Shown here piece by piece: positions 1-11,796 of a stretch of DNA of 64,000 nucleotides. Both the position numbers and the translations under genes were made by a program. How positions within the stretch are numbered: the stretch's first letter is position 1; every line of letters begins with the position of its first letter. The DNA is taken from contig JAYKAV010002519.1 of the NCBI GenBank assembly GCA_035582835.1, forward strand, positions 1 to 64,000, in the 5' to 3' direction. The DNA is from Phoebastria nigripes. Lineage: Eukaryota; Chordata; Aves; Procellariiformes; Diomedeidae. The notes beneath the pieces are model-generated. The model was not told the origin of the DNA and ran no database searches. It was given only the letters and a program-made list of their open reading frames with translations.

Positions 1-150
1 CAGGGGAGGTTTAGATTGGACCTTAGGAAAAATTTCTTTACTGAAAGAGTGGTTAAACGTTGGAACAGGCTGCCCAGAGAAGTGGTGGAATCACCATCCC
101 TGGAAGTATTTAGAAGACGTGTAGATGAGGCGCTTAGGGACATGGTTTAG
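1..150 (+). CDS. CR1 ORF2 protein, C-terminal 49 residues (partial, intact frame)
   Basis: Frame 1 is open from the first base of the window to TAG at 148-150. The peptide contains the familiar CR1 C-terminal blocks [27 protein letters not shown] and the terminal [11 protein letters not shown]2 encodes the endonuclease and reverse transcriptase that copy CR1 RNA at the target site; this piece lies beyond the RT domain. No stop or frameshift is present, which suggests a young copy. The start and catalytic parts would lie to the left, if they were retained. It is a transposon gene, not a host gene. Confidence 0.85.
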   Translation, partial: QGRFRLDLRKNFFTERVVKRWNRLPREVVESPSLEVFRRRVDEALRDMV

Positions 151-233
151 TGGGGCATGGTGGTGTTGGGTTGACGGTTGGACTTGATGATCTTAGAGGT
201 CTTTTCCAACCTTAATGATTCTATGATTCTATG
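1..233 (+). mobile_element. CR1 LINE, 3' end (5' part lies outside the window)
   Basis: This is the 3' end of a chicken-repeat-1 LINE. It holds the last 49 codons of ORF2, a TAG stop at 148-150, a short 3' UTR, and a tail of two ATGATTCT units at 215-230 plus ATG. CR1 elements are usually 5'-truncated and end in short tandem octamers rather than poly(A), and this copy fits. Its 3' UTR differs from the copy at 56356-58010 by one base insertion and one substitution over about 78 bases, so both belong to one fairly young subfamily. The right edge runs straight into LTR sequence, with ATG at 231-233 shared by both. Confidence 0.95.
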
Positions 234-411
234 AATTCCTTGTTTTGCTTTGCTTGCGTGCACGGCTTTTGCTTTCCCTATTAAACTGTCTTTATCTCAA
301 CCCACTAGTTTTCTCACTTTTACCCTTCCGATTCTCTCCCCCATCCCACTGAGGGAGAGTGAGCGAGCGGCTGTGTGGTGCTTAGTTGCTGGCTGGGGTT
401 AAACCACGACA
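234..411 (+). mobile_element. ERVL-like LTR, 3' part only (copy A)
   Basis: This stretch matches the 3' third of the LTRs at 46665-47238 and 48466-49012. It runs from the GAATTCCTTG segment through a polyadenylation signal ATTAAA (280-285), a TTTATCTCAACCCA segment and a GATTCTCCCCCATCCCAC block to the terminal CCACGACA at 404-411. Sense is + because the poly(A) signal follows the region that would hold the promoter. The 5' part with U3 and TATA is missing at the CR1 junction. The copy carries the 'AATTCCTTGTTTTGC' version of the middle segment, as copies D and E do. If it is a nested insertion, the missing part lies left of the CR1. Confidence 0.88.
280..285 (+). promoter_or_regulatory. LTR polyadenylation signal ATTAAA (copy A)
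   Basis: ATTAAA followed by the CTGTCTTTATCTCAA segment is conserved in this LTR family and marks the R/U5 side. It is the usual variant of AATAAA. Confidence 0.5.
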
Positions 412-2430
412 CACATAAATTGCATATGTATGTGTGTATATATATATATATAAGCATGTACTTTGCATAAAATGCGTGGATGGCCTCAGAAGCCACACTC
501 TTTAGTCTGTCAAGCTAAAACTGCATGCTGAGAAGGGGTGCAGGCAGAGCTAAGCACCAAGCACAAAGGTTTGTCTGAAATTCTCTGTGCCTCCAGAGCA
601 GGGGCACCTGAGCCAGGGCTACTGCTGCAGACCTGAATGCAACCCTAGCTGAAGTCGTACACCCCATTTCCTGAGAAAGCTGAGCAGGATTTCTCTCACA
701 TGCTGCAGCAGTGAGGCCTGTCTTTTCACACCAATAGCCTAAGGCTTGAGGTCTGGGTCCATCTCTCACAGATGGAGTTCAAATCTGTCACTTTTCTTCT
801 GCAGGTAGCTGAGAAATGCCAAAGAGTGAGCTGCATTTGTGTGGGCAGACTGGGCAGGACAGGGGGGAGGCATCACCGCTCCTGCTGTGGTAGTGAGGTT
901 ATTCAGAAGGAAATGAAACATTTCTGGTGCCGGGAAGGATGCTGACAGCCCGCAGCACAGTTCTTCAGTCATGCAGAAGACCCGTGGCCTGGTTTCTTTC
1001 TCCTGGAAGTATCTGCTTTGAAGACATTTGGGAGCTGCATCCTTTAGAGCATTTGCCTTCCTAAATTAACTGAGGTACATGGGAAAGCAAAAGTACTTTG
1101 TGAAGGATATGTAGTCAGAGATCGCTTGGAGCTGAGGAGTTTATCAGGGTTTGCATACTTTTGTCCTGGCTTCTCTTTGACCAGCAAGAGCTTCCAGCCG
1201 AAGCCTCTGAAAAATATGGCACCCCTCTCTTCCCAACCCACTCAAACGTGGCCAGCTGACAGGGACACACATGTGGCTGCATGCCTCCTCATGGAGCCTC
1301 CTGTGCTTTTCCTGGGAAGGGCGACCTTCTGAGATGCAGGCCCTCCTGCCGCCTGGTGCCAGCGGGTCCTTTGGTCCCGACAGTGCTCTGCTACGGGGCT
1401 CAGCTCTTTCCCCCCATCTCGTTACTGCCTGCTCGAGCAAAGTGGCTGTCTCAGTCCCTCTCAAGCTAGGTGCTAGAATATGTCCCCAGAGGGCTAGAAT
1501 AGCTTGTCTAATGCCATTCAGTACCTGAATAAGTTGCCTAAAATTAGATGGTGCAAAAAATTTCCTACAGGACTAAAGCACTGTTTTGTCGAAAGCTTCC
1601 TGTTGTCATCTGCCCTTTGGTAGACTGTACTGTGTCAGTGGTATTATAGCAAATAAAACTTGGTTTTCATAATTGTTTGTTAGTGGTAATATCTTAGTAA
1701 AACTAAATAAAAACAGTCATTGTCTTGGAAAATTGCATAACTTTCAAGGCAAAAATATGGCAGTCTTTTTTTCCCTGTGCAATCACATTATCTCGCTTGC
1801 TTAAAATGCTTTAAATATTTCTCAGAGTGTCCTAAGAATGTATTCAATGCTACCACTCACTGGAGGTAATCAACTCATTTTGTTAGTCCTTGCCCTAGAG
1901 TTTTTAAATGTTTGGATTTTTTTTTTCCCATTTCCTAACTGATTGCATTTATTTTTAGTACCTTTAAAGTGTCATTCTGATGCCTCTAAAAAAAAAATCC
2001 CATCTAGTCCTTGAAAGCTTTCAGAAAACAGAATTTCTGTTTTCCAGAAAGGTCTACCTAAGGGTGATTACAAAGCACTTGTTGATACTTCACACTTGCT
2101 GCATCTTTCTTGGAGACCCTGGAATTTCTTCACTAAGTGAAGGGCTTGTGTAATCTGAAAAACACTATGATTTTTTTCTCTCTCTCCTTTTATTTTATGC
2201 TTATTGATTTACCAAGGAGAGAATGACTTTTCTTTTGCTGTTTTCAGTCTAGCTGGAGGGATTAGGTCCTGCTAATATTTCAGTGGAGTCTTCTTTTATG
2301 AGAGCTCACCTCTGACACTACATCTCAAAGGATCTTTTGAGCAAGCTTAAGAGATGCACCTGCCTCAAACTTGCAATCTTTGGACCATAGCATATTATAT
2401 GGTGGATGTAGGCAGACCAGACATGCACAA
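412..2430. other. Unique noncoding DNA
   Basis: No gene or recognisable repeat is seen. A TG/TA microsatellite lies at about 423-453. The stretch 540-1500 is richer in G+C than its surroundings and has overlapping open frames of 60-106 codons on both strands (for example 1144-1464 minus and 1271-1528 plus). None has a domain, codon pattern or splice context that supports a gene. From about 1530 on, the DNA is AT-rich. Confidence 0.6.
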
Positions 2431-2510
2431 AAATTAAAAAAAACCAAAAAAACCCAAAACAACCAACCCCCCCCCAAAAAAAAAAAAAAAAACAAAACAC
2501 CAAAAAACAG
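2431..2510. repeat. A/C-rich low-complexity tract
   Basis: This is an imperfect A-rich tract with CC and CCC interruptions, including nine C's in a row followed by about 18 A's. On the minus strand it is T/G-rich. It creates a false phenylalanine-rich frame at 2318-2503 (minus). Confidence 0.85.
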
Positions 2511-2666
2511 GCAAAAAGTTCACAGAAAAATATATATCAAACCATAGAAAAGAGCTATGTGTATGTTCAGGCCAGGTTCACCAGAAGGATGTGGGACTTG
2601 TTTCTTTTAATCTGCTTCTCTGGGTTTATCTCTAATTTGGGAAGGTTTTCACAATTAGATGACAGT

Positions 2667-2698
<32 letters not shown>

Positions 2699-4399
2699 GT
2701 GATTCCTCTTCATCACAGCAGTTAATCATAAAGATCCCTTCAGGCCTAATAGGGTACAGTTTAAGTACACCAGAGGTTTATGATTACTAAAAGATGTCAA
2801 AATCCTAAATTTTCAATAATAAGCTTTAGCTCTAGTTATAGTATGTGCATGATAACATGGAGTACTATATGCAGTCCTGTATCCTCTTTTGTTAAATATG
2901 AAAGGGAGTTCAGCTGTATTACAGGAATACAAAGTGTGCTTAGAGCCCATGTGTAATCCATACTCTGCTTTAAAAATATTATTTCCAAGATGGGCAAATT
3001 TATTGACTGCTGATTTTAGAGAGAAATCAGTATTTGTAGAGTTTTTGCAGGCTTCCCACTTTCTTATATGCCTGCCTTTGTTTTTCTGTAAATTCGAGCT
3101 TCCTCTTGGTAGAGTTGGGATGCTGGTCTCAGAAGGCCAGAGTCAGCTTCCCATTCCTCTGGTCTGGCATACAGGGCATGCTGAGCAAAGCCGACACAGC
3201 TGGCTGTGATGTGCTTATGTTAGTGCTGGGCCCTCTGGCTTCAAATTATGTAAAGCCAGATGTAAAGGGAAATGGGGGCAAAGATGTCTAAAGACAGAAT
3301 AGAGAAGATAACACTATGTGCCAGTGAGGCCCCTGTGTGCTGATATGTGCCAGTACAAATGGTCTTTTGAATTATGTTCAATTACCAAAATTCCTAGATT
3401 TGCGGTGGTAGAAGAGGCAAATGCAGAAATCAGTGCAACAGAAGACGACCACTATGGATGGTGGAAGCTGTGCTGTGGCAAAAGGNCAATTTTACTCTTT
3501 TCCCTCTTTTTCTGAACTGTGGAAAATCTGGGAATATAAAGGAAAACAAATTGCCTCTACTTACCATTTGCACAACCAAATGCAAAATTTTCTTGCTTTT
3601 ACTTATATTCAGGTGCTCCTGTCTGCTGTAAACACCTCACCATCCTAGACACTATTGGTGCACAGTGCTGATACCAAAGAAGAGTCATGACACGGCTGAA
3701 CAAGGTGACACTATCAGACAAGAAGTTGTTGAGGTATCTATGAACTGTGGCTTGGGGCAGGACACTCTTTCCTTACAATCTCCACTGCAAGCTTCCTACT
3801 CCCAAGACCGCCTCATTTTAGCAGATGGACAAGGCTTGGCCCTGTAGGATGTCAGGGGGAGGCTGCAGCCTAGTGAGTGGTGGGACATTGACCCTACACA
3901 AACAGCAAGTGTGCTCTGCACCCCTTTCTCTGGCGTTTTGCTGGGCAAAGGAAGGGAAGGAAGAAATCACCCTTCTGCAAAGCAGAGCCCAGGCAAGTAG
4001 CACCACTCCAGCTGTGGTGAAGGAGCCACATGAGGGAGATCAAACAGAAACACAGCTGGGCAAGGTGGCTCAGAGCTCGGTCACATGGGGACAGGAGGGA
4101 TACATGTAGACTGACATAAGAATCTGGGATAATCAAGGGTAAAACATGCATTAGTGCCCCCTGATTTTGTGTGCTGTGGCATAGGTTTTCTCCTGCCGCA
4201 CAGTTGAGGTATCACAGTAATGTTCAGCAATGCCATTTGATTTTCACACATAAAAAGAGAACCCCTTTTTGTTAGGAAAACATTTTTATTGTGTGGGTCA
4301 GGCAGGAGGACAAACAGAACTTGGGGTCAGAGGGTTAATTCTGATAGGATTCCGGGGTCCTAATGCTATTTTATTATCCCCACAGTCATCAGGAGTCCT
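2511..4399. other. Unique noncoding DNA with a T run
   Basis: A run of about 28 T's lies near 2668-2696. Between 2880 and 4130 the DNA is moderately GC-rich and holds several short open frames on both strands, none recognisable. Base 3486 is undetermined. No repeat family is evident. Confidence 0.55.
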
Positions 4400-4762
4400 T
4401 TGAACAAAAGCCTTGAGGACAGCCATAAATCAGCTCCAATTGTGTTGACTTCATTTGTATGCATACTTTGCTTTGTGCTTGCAGGCGCAGCCTTTTTGAA
4501 GAATGGTTTGGTGGTTACTGTATCAGGGGCGGAGAGAAGCAGGACAGATGAGATGAAGGAGGCGGAAGCTACTTCTCAGCTCTTCCAAACAGAAGAGCTA
4601 AACCAGCAACACTTGAAGGTGTCTGATGTTCCTCAGAAAAGAAATATCAATGGGCTGCCCACTTGTTACAAAATGACCACAGAAGTTTCATACTGTAGAC
4701 CTAATCCTTTAAGCCCTCTTTCCTACCCATCTTATAAATTAATTAAATATTTATTTATTTAA
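4400..4762 (+). other. Unsupported 120-codon open frame
   Basis: The frame starts MNKSLEDSHK and has a hydrophobic stretch near residues 12-33 (IVLTSFVCILCFVLAGAAFL), followed by a polar, glutamate-rich part. The hydrophobic segment could look like a signal anchor. However, no family is recognised, there is no strong start context, and the frame ends inside an AT palindrome. It is more likely chance than gene. Confidence 0.15.
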
Positions 4763-4767
4763 TTAAT
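4738..4767. repeat. AT-only inverted repeat, 12-bp arms
   Basis: The arms ATTAATTAAATA (4738-4749) and TATTTAATTAAT (4756-4767) are perfect reverse complements around a 6-base loop. The sequence could extrude as a small cruciform, but AT-rich palindromes of this size are common by chance. Confidence 0.8.
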
Positions 4768-7700
4768 GTGTCTCACTTAGGCTAGGTTATGCCTTTAATG
4801 TGGTTTAAACAAGCAGAAGGTTTTCTGTCTATGTTGTGTCCATGCCTCCATATTTACACAAGTCCCACTTGTTAATAAAAACAAGTCATCTTCTTGTCTG
4901 TGCAAGTCCCAACTCTTGTTCATAAGAAGTACATGTAGAGTAAGGAGATCTCTCTATCTCATGCCAAAATCTTAGGAAGAAAGTCAGAAAGGGGAACCTT
5001 CCTAGGAAAAAGAATGAGAATTAAAACAGCTTTTCCTTAAATTAAATTCTCGGGGTCTGATTGTTCTTTCAGGCTGAGATAAGCAGCTTTTTGCTGACTG
5101 TATGTGGAGCTGAGGGAGATGAGAGCATGAGAGCATATAGGGTGCAGAAAGAAAAACAGTGCCTAAATCTCACTGAATTCATAGGGTTTATGCCCCTAAA
5201 CTGCATTGTGAGCTTGAGCAGATCTCTAAATCTTAATATGTGTCCTGTCTTATTTAATGGAGTATGCAATTAAGAACAGAAAATCCTTCTGTGTAATTCT
5301 GTGGAAAAGTACCTCATGTTGTAGGAGGTGACTCCCTGGACAGATAGAGTTTTAGGGCTCCAGATCTGTAGCACAAGATTGCTCAATTACACGCACCATC
5401 ATGCTGACTTTTATAAAAAGCAAGGCACAGCAAAAAATGTACTTCAGTTTCATTTTAATATTTTGCCATGTTATTTTCAATATATAAGACTAATTTATGA
5501 TCATTTTACCACTCAGGGGCCATCTGTTTTTAATTTAATCTTAGAAATTAAGCACAAAAGCTAAATTAGACACAGTTGGTAAAGTAATTCTTGGTTAATT
5601 GTTAAGCAGACATGAATGCACAGAAATGAGAGACTTTCAGTGTAACACTTATCTGAGCTTTGAAAGCCAAAGTTAAATCCTAGCTAAATGCAACTTTTTC
5701 TCACAATAGAGTCATGACATGTAGAAAGAAACCAGGGTTTGATCCACAGCAGGCTTATATTCTGAACAGAGATCTAACTTTACTTGACAATTGTAAATTT
5801 TATTGAAAAATAAGTAAGTTCAATGAGAACTGCATTCTAAGGTCTCTCATCTCTCTTTAGTTTTAAAATTGGAAATACCATAATTTAAATTGGTTTGGTA
5901 TCACTTTACTTATAGGATGAATTTGAATGTCTGTATACATTGAAAATACTTTATAATAAAGTATTAATTTACTTAGTTGTCTGACATTTTACTACATTTC
6001 TGAAGCAACTAAGAAAAACAAATGAGTTTTGCTTTTACCAAAGGAGCAACTCTACCATTTTGATGACTTTTGCAAAGTTTTCCTGAAATCATCAGCTATT
6101 TTTGATTTATTATACGGCTGTTTCACTGAAGTAATATTACAAAAAAAGCCCGTGAAGTAAATGTAACAGCTCTCAAAATACAGAATTGTCTGCAAAATAC
6201 AGAACAATTTTTCACCCTGCTTTAAAATTGCTTTTTCAAGGTGAAAAATTAACTTTTGTGCTCCTCTGTTCTCCCAGGAAATAAAAATATAGCATGCTAT
6301 TAAAGTGAGGCATACATAAATGTTTACATTAACTAGCATTAGTTCTTCCAGAGGCATTACTGCATTGCAAAAAAAATCCTGACCATACAACAGTGGATGA
6401 AATACTTCCAACACATGCTATTGCGCATTTACAAATAATATCCACCAGATGGCACAAGGAAACAAATTTCAGTCAAGCTTAGAATAAACCGTTTTGTGGT
6501 CTTAACACACAGGGTGGGGGTGGGGAGAAACAAGAGGAAAACTGTAGGTATAGGATGCTCAGAGTTCACAGGTATAGAAAATTACTCTCATCTCAAAAAA
6601 TTCCTGAAGGCAGACATTCTAAACCGTTTATTCACAAGTGAAGGGAGAAGAAAATCCTCAGAAATTTGTTTGGTTCGGGGTGGTTTTGAGCCAGGTTTTC
6701 AGGTAGTCTGTATTTGGTAAGTGTATATACCCTGATCCACACGCGATGGAAAGGAAGTTTACATTTCACCAGGAGAACTGAAATCAGTCATCTGGAGCTC
6801 AAGTATTAACACTGGATGTCATAGAAAAAATGTAAAATACATATGAGAACTCTTTTGACACGTCTTTCAGCCCTTCCCCTCACTTTAAGTATGAAGCCAA
6901 CTAACTTTTGTCCTTAAATCCGTGCTTGAAACACTCAAAACTTAGAGACCCCACATCTATCCAGGGATCCTTAACATCATGGGTTTTATTTTTCTGTTTG
7001 AATTGCTCAGAGATATTTGGTCCTATTATGCAAAGAAATTAGGATACTCTCTGGCTCTACCTATATCAGAGTAATTATTATTCATTTATTCTTTCAGTCA
7101 TTGTCCTTGGGCTTATAGTTCTTTACCACAGTAAAACACTTGGTGGATTAAATCGTTCATGTTTGTAGGTTGTGTAAATTCTACAGATGTCCTTATCTAG
7201 CAATAAGGACATAAATAGAAGAATTTAGTATACATCTCAGCCTCCAGCAGTGAAAACCAGATTTTTTGACTTCTCTTACANAACAAGCTCCTGCTGGTAC
7301 GTGGAGGGAGAGGAAAGGTATTGGAAACATCAATAAATAACAAGCAGAATTATTTAAATGCAAATTAAAAGTGGATACACACACATACACGCAGACGTAC
7401 ACAGCTTGTTCTGAAGAGTTTCCTGGGATTGCTTATTAGTCTTCAAATGTCACGANGCACGCTGTTTTCATGGATGTGTCAAACTATCAGCTGGATGTGG
7501 CTGGAGCAGCAGTTGCAACTTCAAATGTATTGTTCCCCTCTGATCACCCTAATTATACAAGCAAAAGGGTCAGACTGCAGTAACTTCATTTGCACTTTAG
7601 TCCCCATGTGGTGCCATCGCCCCCATGCTAAGAGAGCTGGTGTCCAGCTGCGTCAGGGGATCATGATCCGGCTCCCCGGTGCCAACCAGCCGTAAAAGGC

Positions 7701-7975
7701 ACTTCAGCAGCGCTGCCAGCTGGGCTTATTTAAACCCCGTGCTTCTTTCCAAACCTAAGAACACTAATTTCAAAACAGCCTTTCATAAACTCTTTTGGGT
7801 CCTGCTATTTTCTGATCAAAGCATGGTAGGTAACACTGCGAGCCCTCCCCGAACTGTGAGCAGTTCTCAAATCCTGCATGGAGCTGTCAGTACCTTATTC
7901 ACACCATATTGCCCTTCCTGGTATCAGTGAAAATCAACAGGGCTATTTGTGGAGTTAAGGCAAAGCTCAGAGACT
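4768..7975. other. Unique AT-rich noncoding DNA
   Basis: No gene, RNA or transposon is recognised. The longest open frame is at 6052-6414 (minus, 120 codons), in AT-rich DNA and without a domain. A CTCF-like motif at 6442-6455 is listed separately. Undetermined bases occur at 7281 and 7456. Confidence 0.55.
6442..6455 (+). promoter_or_regulatory. Possible CTCF binding core
   Basis: CCACCAGATGGCAC fits the 14-base CTCF core pattern CCASYAGRKGGCRS at every position. CTCF is conserved in vertebrates and its sites often occur in noncoding DNA. A single motif match in 64 kb is weak evidence of occupancy. Confidence 0.35.
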
Positions 7976-8115
7976 CTTAGATACCACCAGTTGAATACAN
8001 GGTAGCGTGACCTAGAATTCAATCAGTTAAAATCTCTGGTCCAGTGTGTCCTTCTGGAAAATGGATATAATGCAGCCTTACCTTAGGAGAGTGCTGGGGA
8101 AATGAACAATTGTTT
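7976..8115 (+). repeat. MIR-like (CORE-SINE) relic
   Basis: The order of segments matches the 3' half of an ancient amniote MIR-type SINE: GGTAGCGTGACCTAG, then CAGTTAAAATCTCTGG, then a CTTCTGGAAAATGGATATAATG block, then a TACCTTAGGAGAGTGCTGGGG block. These correspond to the usual tRNA-derived and CORE-like blocks 'gtgacct..', 'cacttaacctctctg', 'ctgtaaaatgggataataa' and 'cctcacagggttgttg'. It is highly diverged and its boundaries are approximate. Confidence 0.5.
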
Positions 8116-10265
8116 CTTTAGTTGAAAGTTGGAATTACAAACATACATGGTTTGGAGGTACAAAATGTTCTTGTCAGAAACAATCAAACAGAAATCTGAA
8201 TTTTTAGAGATTTTTCTTGTCCCTAGATGCATGGCACAGACTATGCCGCTTCACTCCATCTGGCAGCTGAAAAACAAACAGTTAAGATCATTCATTTGTT
8301 GGAGACCAGCTGAGTGTTGTAATTAGTCTTACTTGGCACTCAAAAATGTTGCATACGTTTGGTCAATTCTAGTTTAGTGAATAGAATTTGCTTGGCAATT
8401 TTCAACTCTGTTAATCACAGAGCACATACACGCACACATGCATATATGCATATATGCACAGTTTATATATTCCTATATACTTGAAATTAACTAACTTGAG
8501 TATTGTTCATAAGGTTCCTATTTCAGAAACACTAACTTCTGATAGGAATTCTGATGCAAATATTACCACTTGGTTTGTAGGATGGTGAAATCGGAGCAGA
8601 AATTTTTCCTGTTTTTCATCATGTAAAGCAACTTGCACATTAATGCATTGTGCTGGTAAGTCTGTGTAGGAATTCATCTCCCTCTCTAACAAGTCTCTTT
8701 GTCATCCTTCTGGTGGCTCAGAGTGGGTCTGAAATCGTCAGAGACTGATGATGGTTTCTTTTAACATGGGGGAACATCTATGTTGGGAGCTGCCATTTCT
8801 AACCTGTGTTATTCTGGCTGCCCCGTTGGAGGAAATATCTGAGCAATATGAATGACTATATTGGGTGTATAGAGAGCATGCCTGAGGTATTTTGAAATTC
8901 TGTGTGTCTGTAGTGGTCCCAACATGTCCCCAGGATACACAGTAGATGGTACAGGAAAGTGACCAGAGGCTACCATTGCTCCAAAAATCACAAACAGAGG
9001 AAGGGATGTATTACTTCATTGTTTTGAAGTGATGAAAAAAATCCATCAATCAATGAAATGTAAAGTAACCCTATTACTTTGAAAGAAAACCAAGAATGGA
9101 CTAGAGAATTTTAGTATTCATGCATTTATATGTTCCCAGATTTCTTGTGCTTCAGTGGAGACAGACTGACATACACCAGTATGTGTGTAATAAGAGTGGT
9201 AAAATGGTGTAATAAGAGTGGTAAAATGATGCCCAGCATTACATGAAAAATTATGAAATCTGTCTTTTTCCAGTCATTTGAGAGCTCCTTAAGACCAAGT
9301 ACTAATTACAGTTCAGGTATTTTATAATGGTGTGAGAAAATGGAGCAGTGACTTCACTGTTTTGAGGACAGCATGGACTGATGTAATTTCCATCATCTGC
9401 TGACTGAGTCCCTTTGCAATTCTGAAACAGTGTAACCCCCAAAATAAATTAAGGGCGTTAACTGCATGCAGGAGGATGAGTCTTTTCTTAACGATATGAA
9501 GCATCAAGAACAATTTAGATATGGGGCTTAAAATAATCCTGCATAAACCTCAGTTTATCTGTCTTCCCTTTTAACAACAGATGGTCCAGAGTCCCCATTA
9601 CTTATTCATGGGTTTCTTCGCCCCTTCAGTCCCACCCTATTTCCTCAACTCAGGAACTTTGTTTCCAATGATTAGCAATACACTGGAGATAACAACACAT
9701 TCATGGCTGGGGGAGATAATTACTACGAAGAAGAAAGGGAGTATTTGGGTGCAAGCCCTTTGACTGGAACTCTATGCTAGCTAATATGACAAGTTTTCAG
9801 TTATCTGGCTATAGTTCACAGGATGTGTTTCCATAAAGGACTGTACAATTTGCATTAATGTTATATGCTTAAGGGACCTATTGCCATTCTGGACTGCATG
9901 TAACTGAGGACATAAAGTATCTCTAATGTCCTTTACGTATCATCAAAGTATGAAGAGATAAAGTTTCTGCATGGATTTTTACCTATGCGGCTGCAAAATA
10001 TTTTAGCTGAAAAATAAATGTTATTCTGAACAGCAAGTAGTCTCAGCTCTAGCTCATAAACCTGAAATATTTTCAATGGCTGTATAGTAACAGGCCTTAG
10101 TCAGAGCTCTGTGGTTCTGAAAGAAGCATCATTTATAATTAGAGCCTTTACCTTTCCCTGGCATTATTAAAATACAGCTTCTTTTTGCATGTCTCTGAGT
10201 GACTTTACAGATAGAGATAAAAGATCTCTCAGCTTTTCTTAATTTCTTCTCTTCCTGGGGAATGC
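8116..10265. other. Unique noncoding DNA
   Basis: No gene is seen. A CA/TA-rich patch lies at about 8425-8470, and a perfect 22-bp tandem duplication at 9185-9228 is listed separately. Open frames reach only about 65 codons. Confidence 0.55.
9185..9228 (+). repeat. Perfect 22-bp tandem duplication
   Basis: The unit GTGTAATAAGAGTGGTAAAATG occurs twice without a mismatch (9185-9206 and 9207-9228). The identity of the two copies points to a recent slippage or duplication event. Confidence 0.9.
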
Positions 10266-10269
10266 CTAG

Positions 10270-10440
10270 AAGGTGGAGAACTCAGGAGATCTGTATTTTT
10301 TCCCAGTTCTGCCACTGTCCTTCTAGGTGACATTGGGCAAGTGTCTGTAAAGAAACAGAACAAATGCCAGATGACCTTCTTTATGAAATGTTTTGAGATC
10401 AATGAAAAGTTCCATGTATTACTGTTACTGGAACAGATTT
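10270..10440 (+). repeat. MIR-like SINE relic
   Basis: CAGTTCTGCCACTGTCC, GGTGACATTGGGCAAGTGTCT and, further on, ATGAAATGTTTTGAGATCAATGAAAAG with a TGTATTACTG end recall the MIR-type SINE of amniotes ('ctctgccac', 'gtgaccttgggcaagtca', 'gtaaagcgctttgagatc...'). The middle (checklist block 'aatgggataataa') is poorly kept. I place it on the + strand; the left boundary is uncertain. Confidence 0.6.
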
Positions 10441-11754
10441 AAAAGGTTAAACATTTGGTAAATGAGACTGCAGTTTTTGCAACCACAGTTGCAAATAAGG
10501 AATCATCAATGACCCAGGTGGGGTCCTGTGGAACTTTGAAGGAAACTTGAAGTCCTCACAGACAAAACTAGCAGTTGGCACAAATATTAAGAAGACAGGC
10601 AAGTGTTGAAAATGACAGGTCTCCTTTGCAAGGTGATCTGTAGAGCAAGAAGACTTGGTGCAAGGAAAGAAGGTGTGATTTAATTTGGCCAAGTACCAAT
10701 ACATCCCCCTCAAAGCCCAGCCGGTAGCTCAGCCTTAACAAGCAGGGAGGCTCTGTTCCCAAACTGGCAACTGAGGCTGATCTTACTGGGTAGTCAGCTC
10801 AGGATAGGGGTAGGACTGTCATATCTAGCCTCCTGCTCCCATCATTTCTCAGCTCTCACATGCAGAAATACACACTCACTAAGTAGGCCAAGGCAGCTCC
10901 ACATTTTCCCTGTCCTTAACAGATGATTTTAGAATATGTCCTTCTTTTTCTGTTATGTAAGTATTTCTTGGGGTGTTTTGTATATATTACCCCAAGCCAA
11001 ACAAGCAGTTACACAATCTGTTGGGGGGAAAAAAAAAAACAAAACTTGTCTGAATTTATTTATTACTCTCTTACAGTTCATTTCCAGAGTATGATAGCAT
11101 AAAGGTGATGTAAAAGGACNCTTCTCAAATTACCCTGAGAGGATTTTGTTAACAGCAACCAACCAAAGTGAAGAGATAAAAACAAATACTCAGTGATGTC
11201 TGCCTGATGATATTCTGCTTCTACTAGCATGTGAAATGAGAGGTGGAAGGAATTAACCTAGAAGAGGAGGAATGACAGCAGATGAGAAATGAAGCAAAGC
11301 TACAAGTACTCAGGCTTAGCTAGCAGCATACGTTGGCTGAGAATTAAAAAGGGATGTGGGCATTTCAGAAAGCTTGGCAATATAAAACCTGAAGGTTTGT
11401 CACCCATCTCTTCAGGAAGTGGGGTTCAAAATGTGGGAGTAAGTGCCCAGGTGTCCTATGTGCCAAATAAGAGAAATGAAATGTTTGGATTATAATTCCC
11501 AACAGGAAGCCCTGGAAAGATAGGTATATGTAAAAACCTGTCTCGATGTGGACTGAGATGCTTCTGTAAGATTCAGTATCTCTGTGAAGCTGGAATTGAG
11601 AAATANGCTTAGGCAGCCAGGGCCTATTTCTGTTGAACTGACTGTGATAATGGAGGGATTTTGTCTATGTCTGTACTACTGAGTAAAACAGCCCAGAACA
11701 ACCATTTGCCCACAAAAGCATGTGGCATGTCACAACATGTATTTATTTGGCTAA

Positions 11755-11796
<42 letters not shown>

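Noticed and set aside
1126..1528. Overlapping open frames in a GC-richer stretch
   Set aside because: Open on both strands in several frames, which points to composition rather than coding; no domain.
2318..2503. Phenylalanine-rich minus-strand frame
   Set aside because: Product of the A/C-rich low-complexity tract at 2431-2510.
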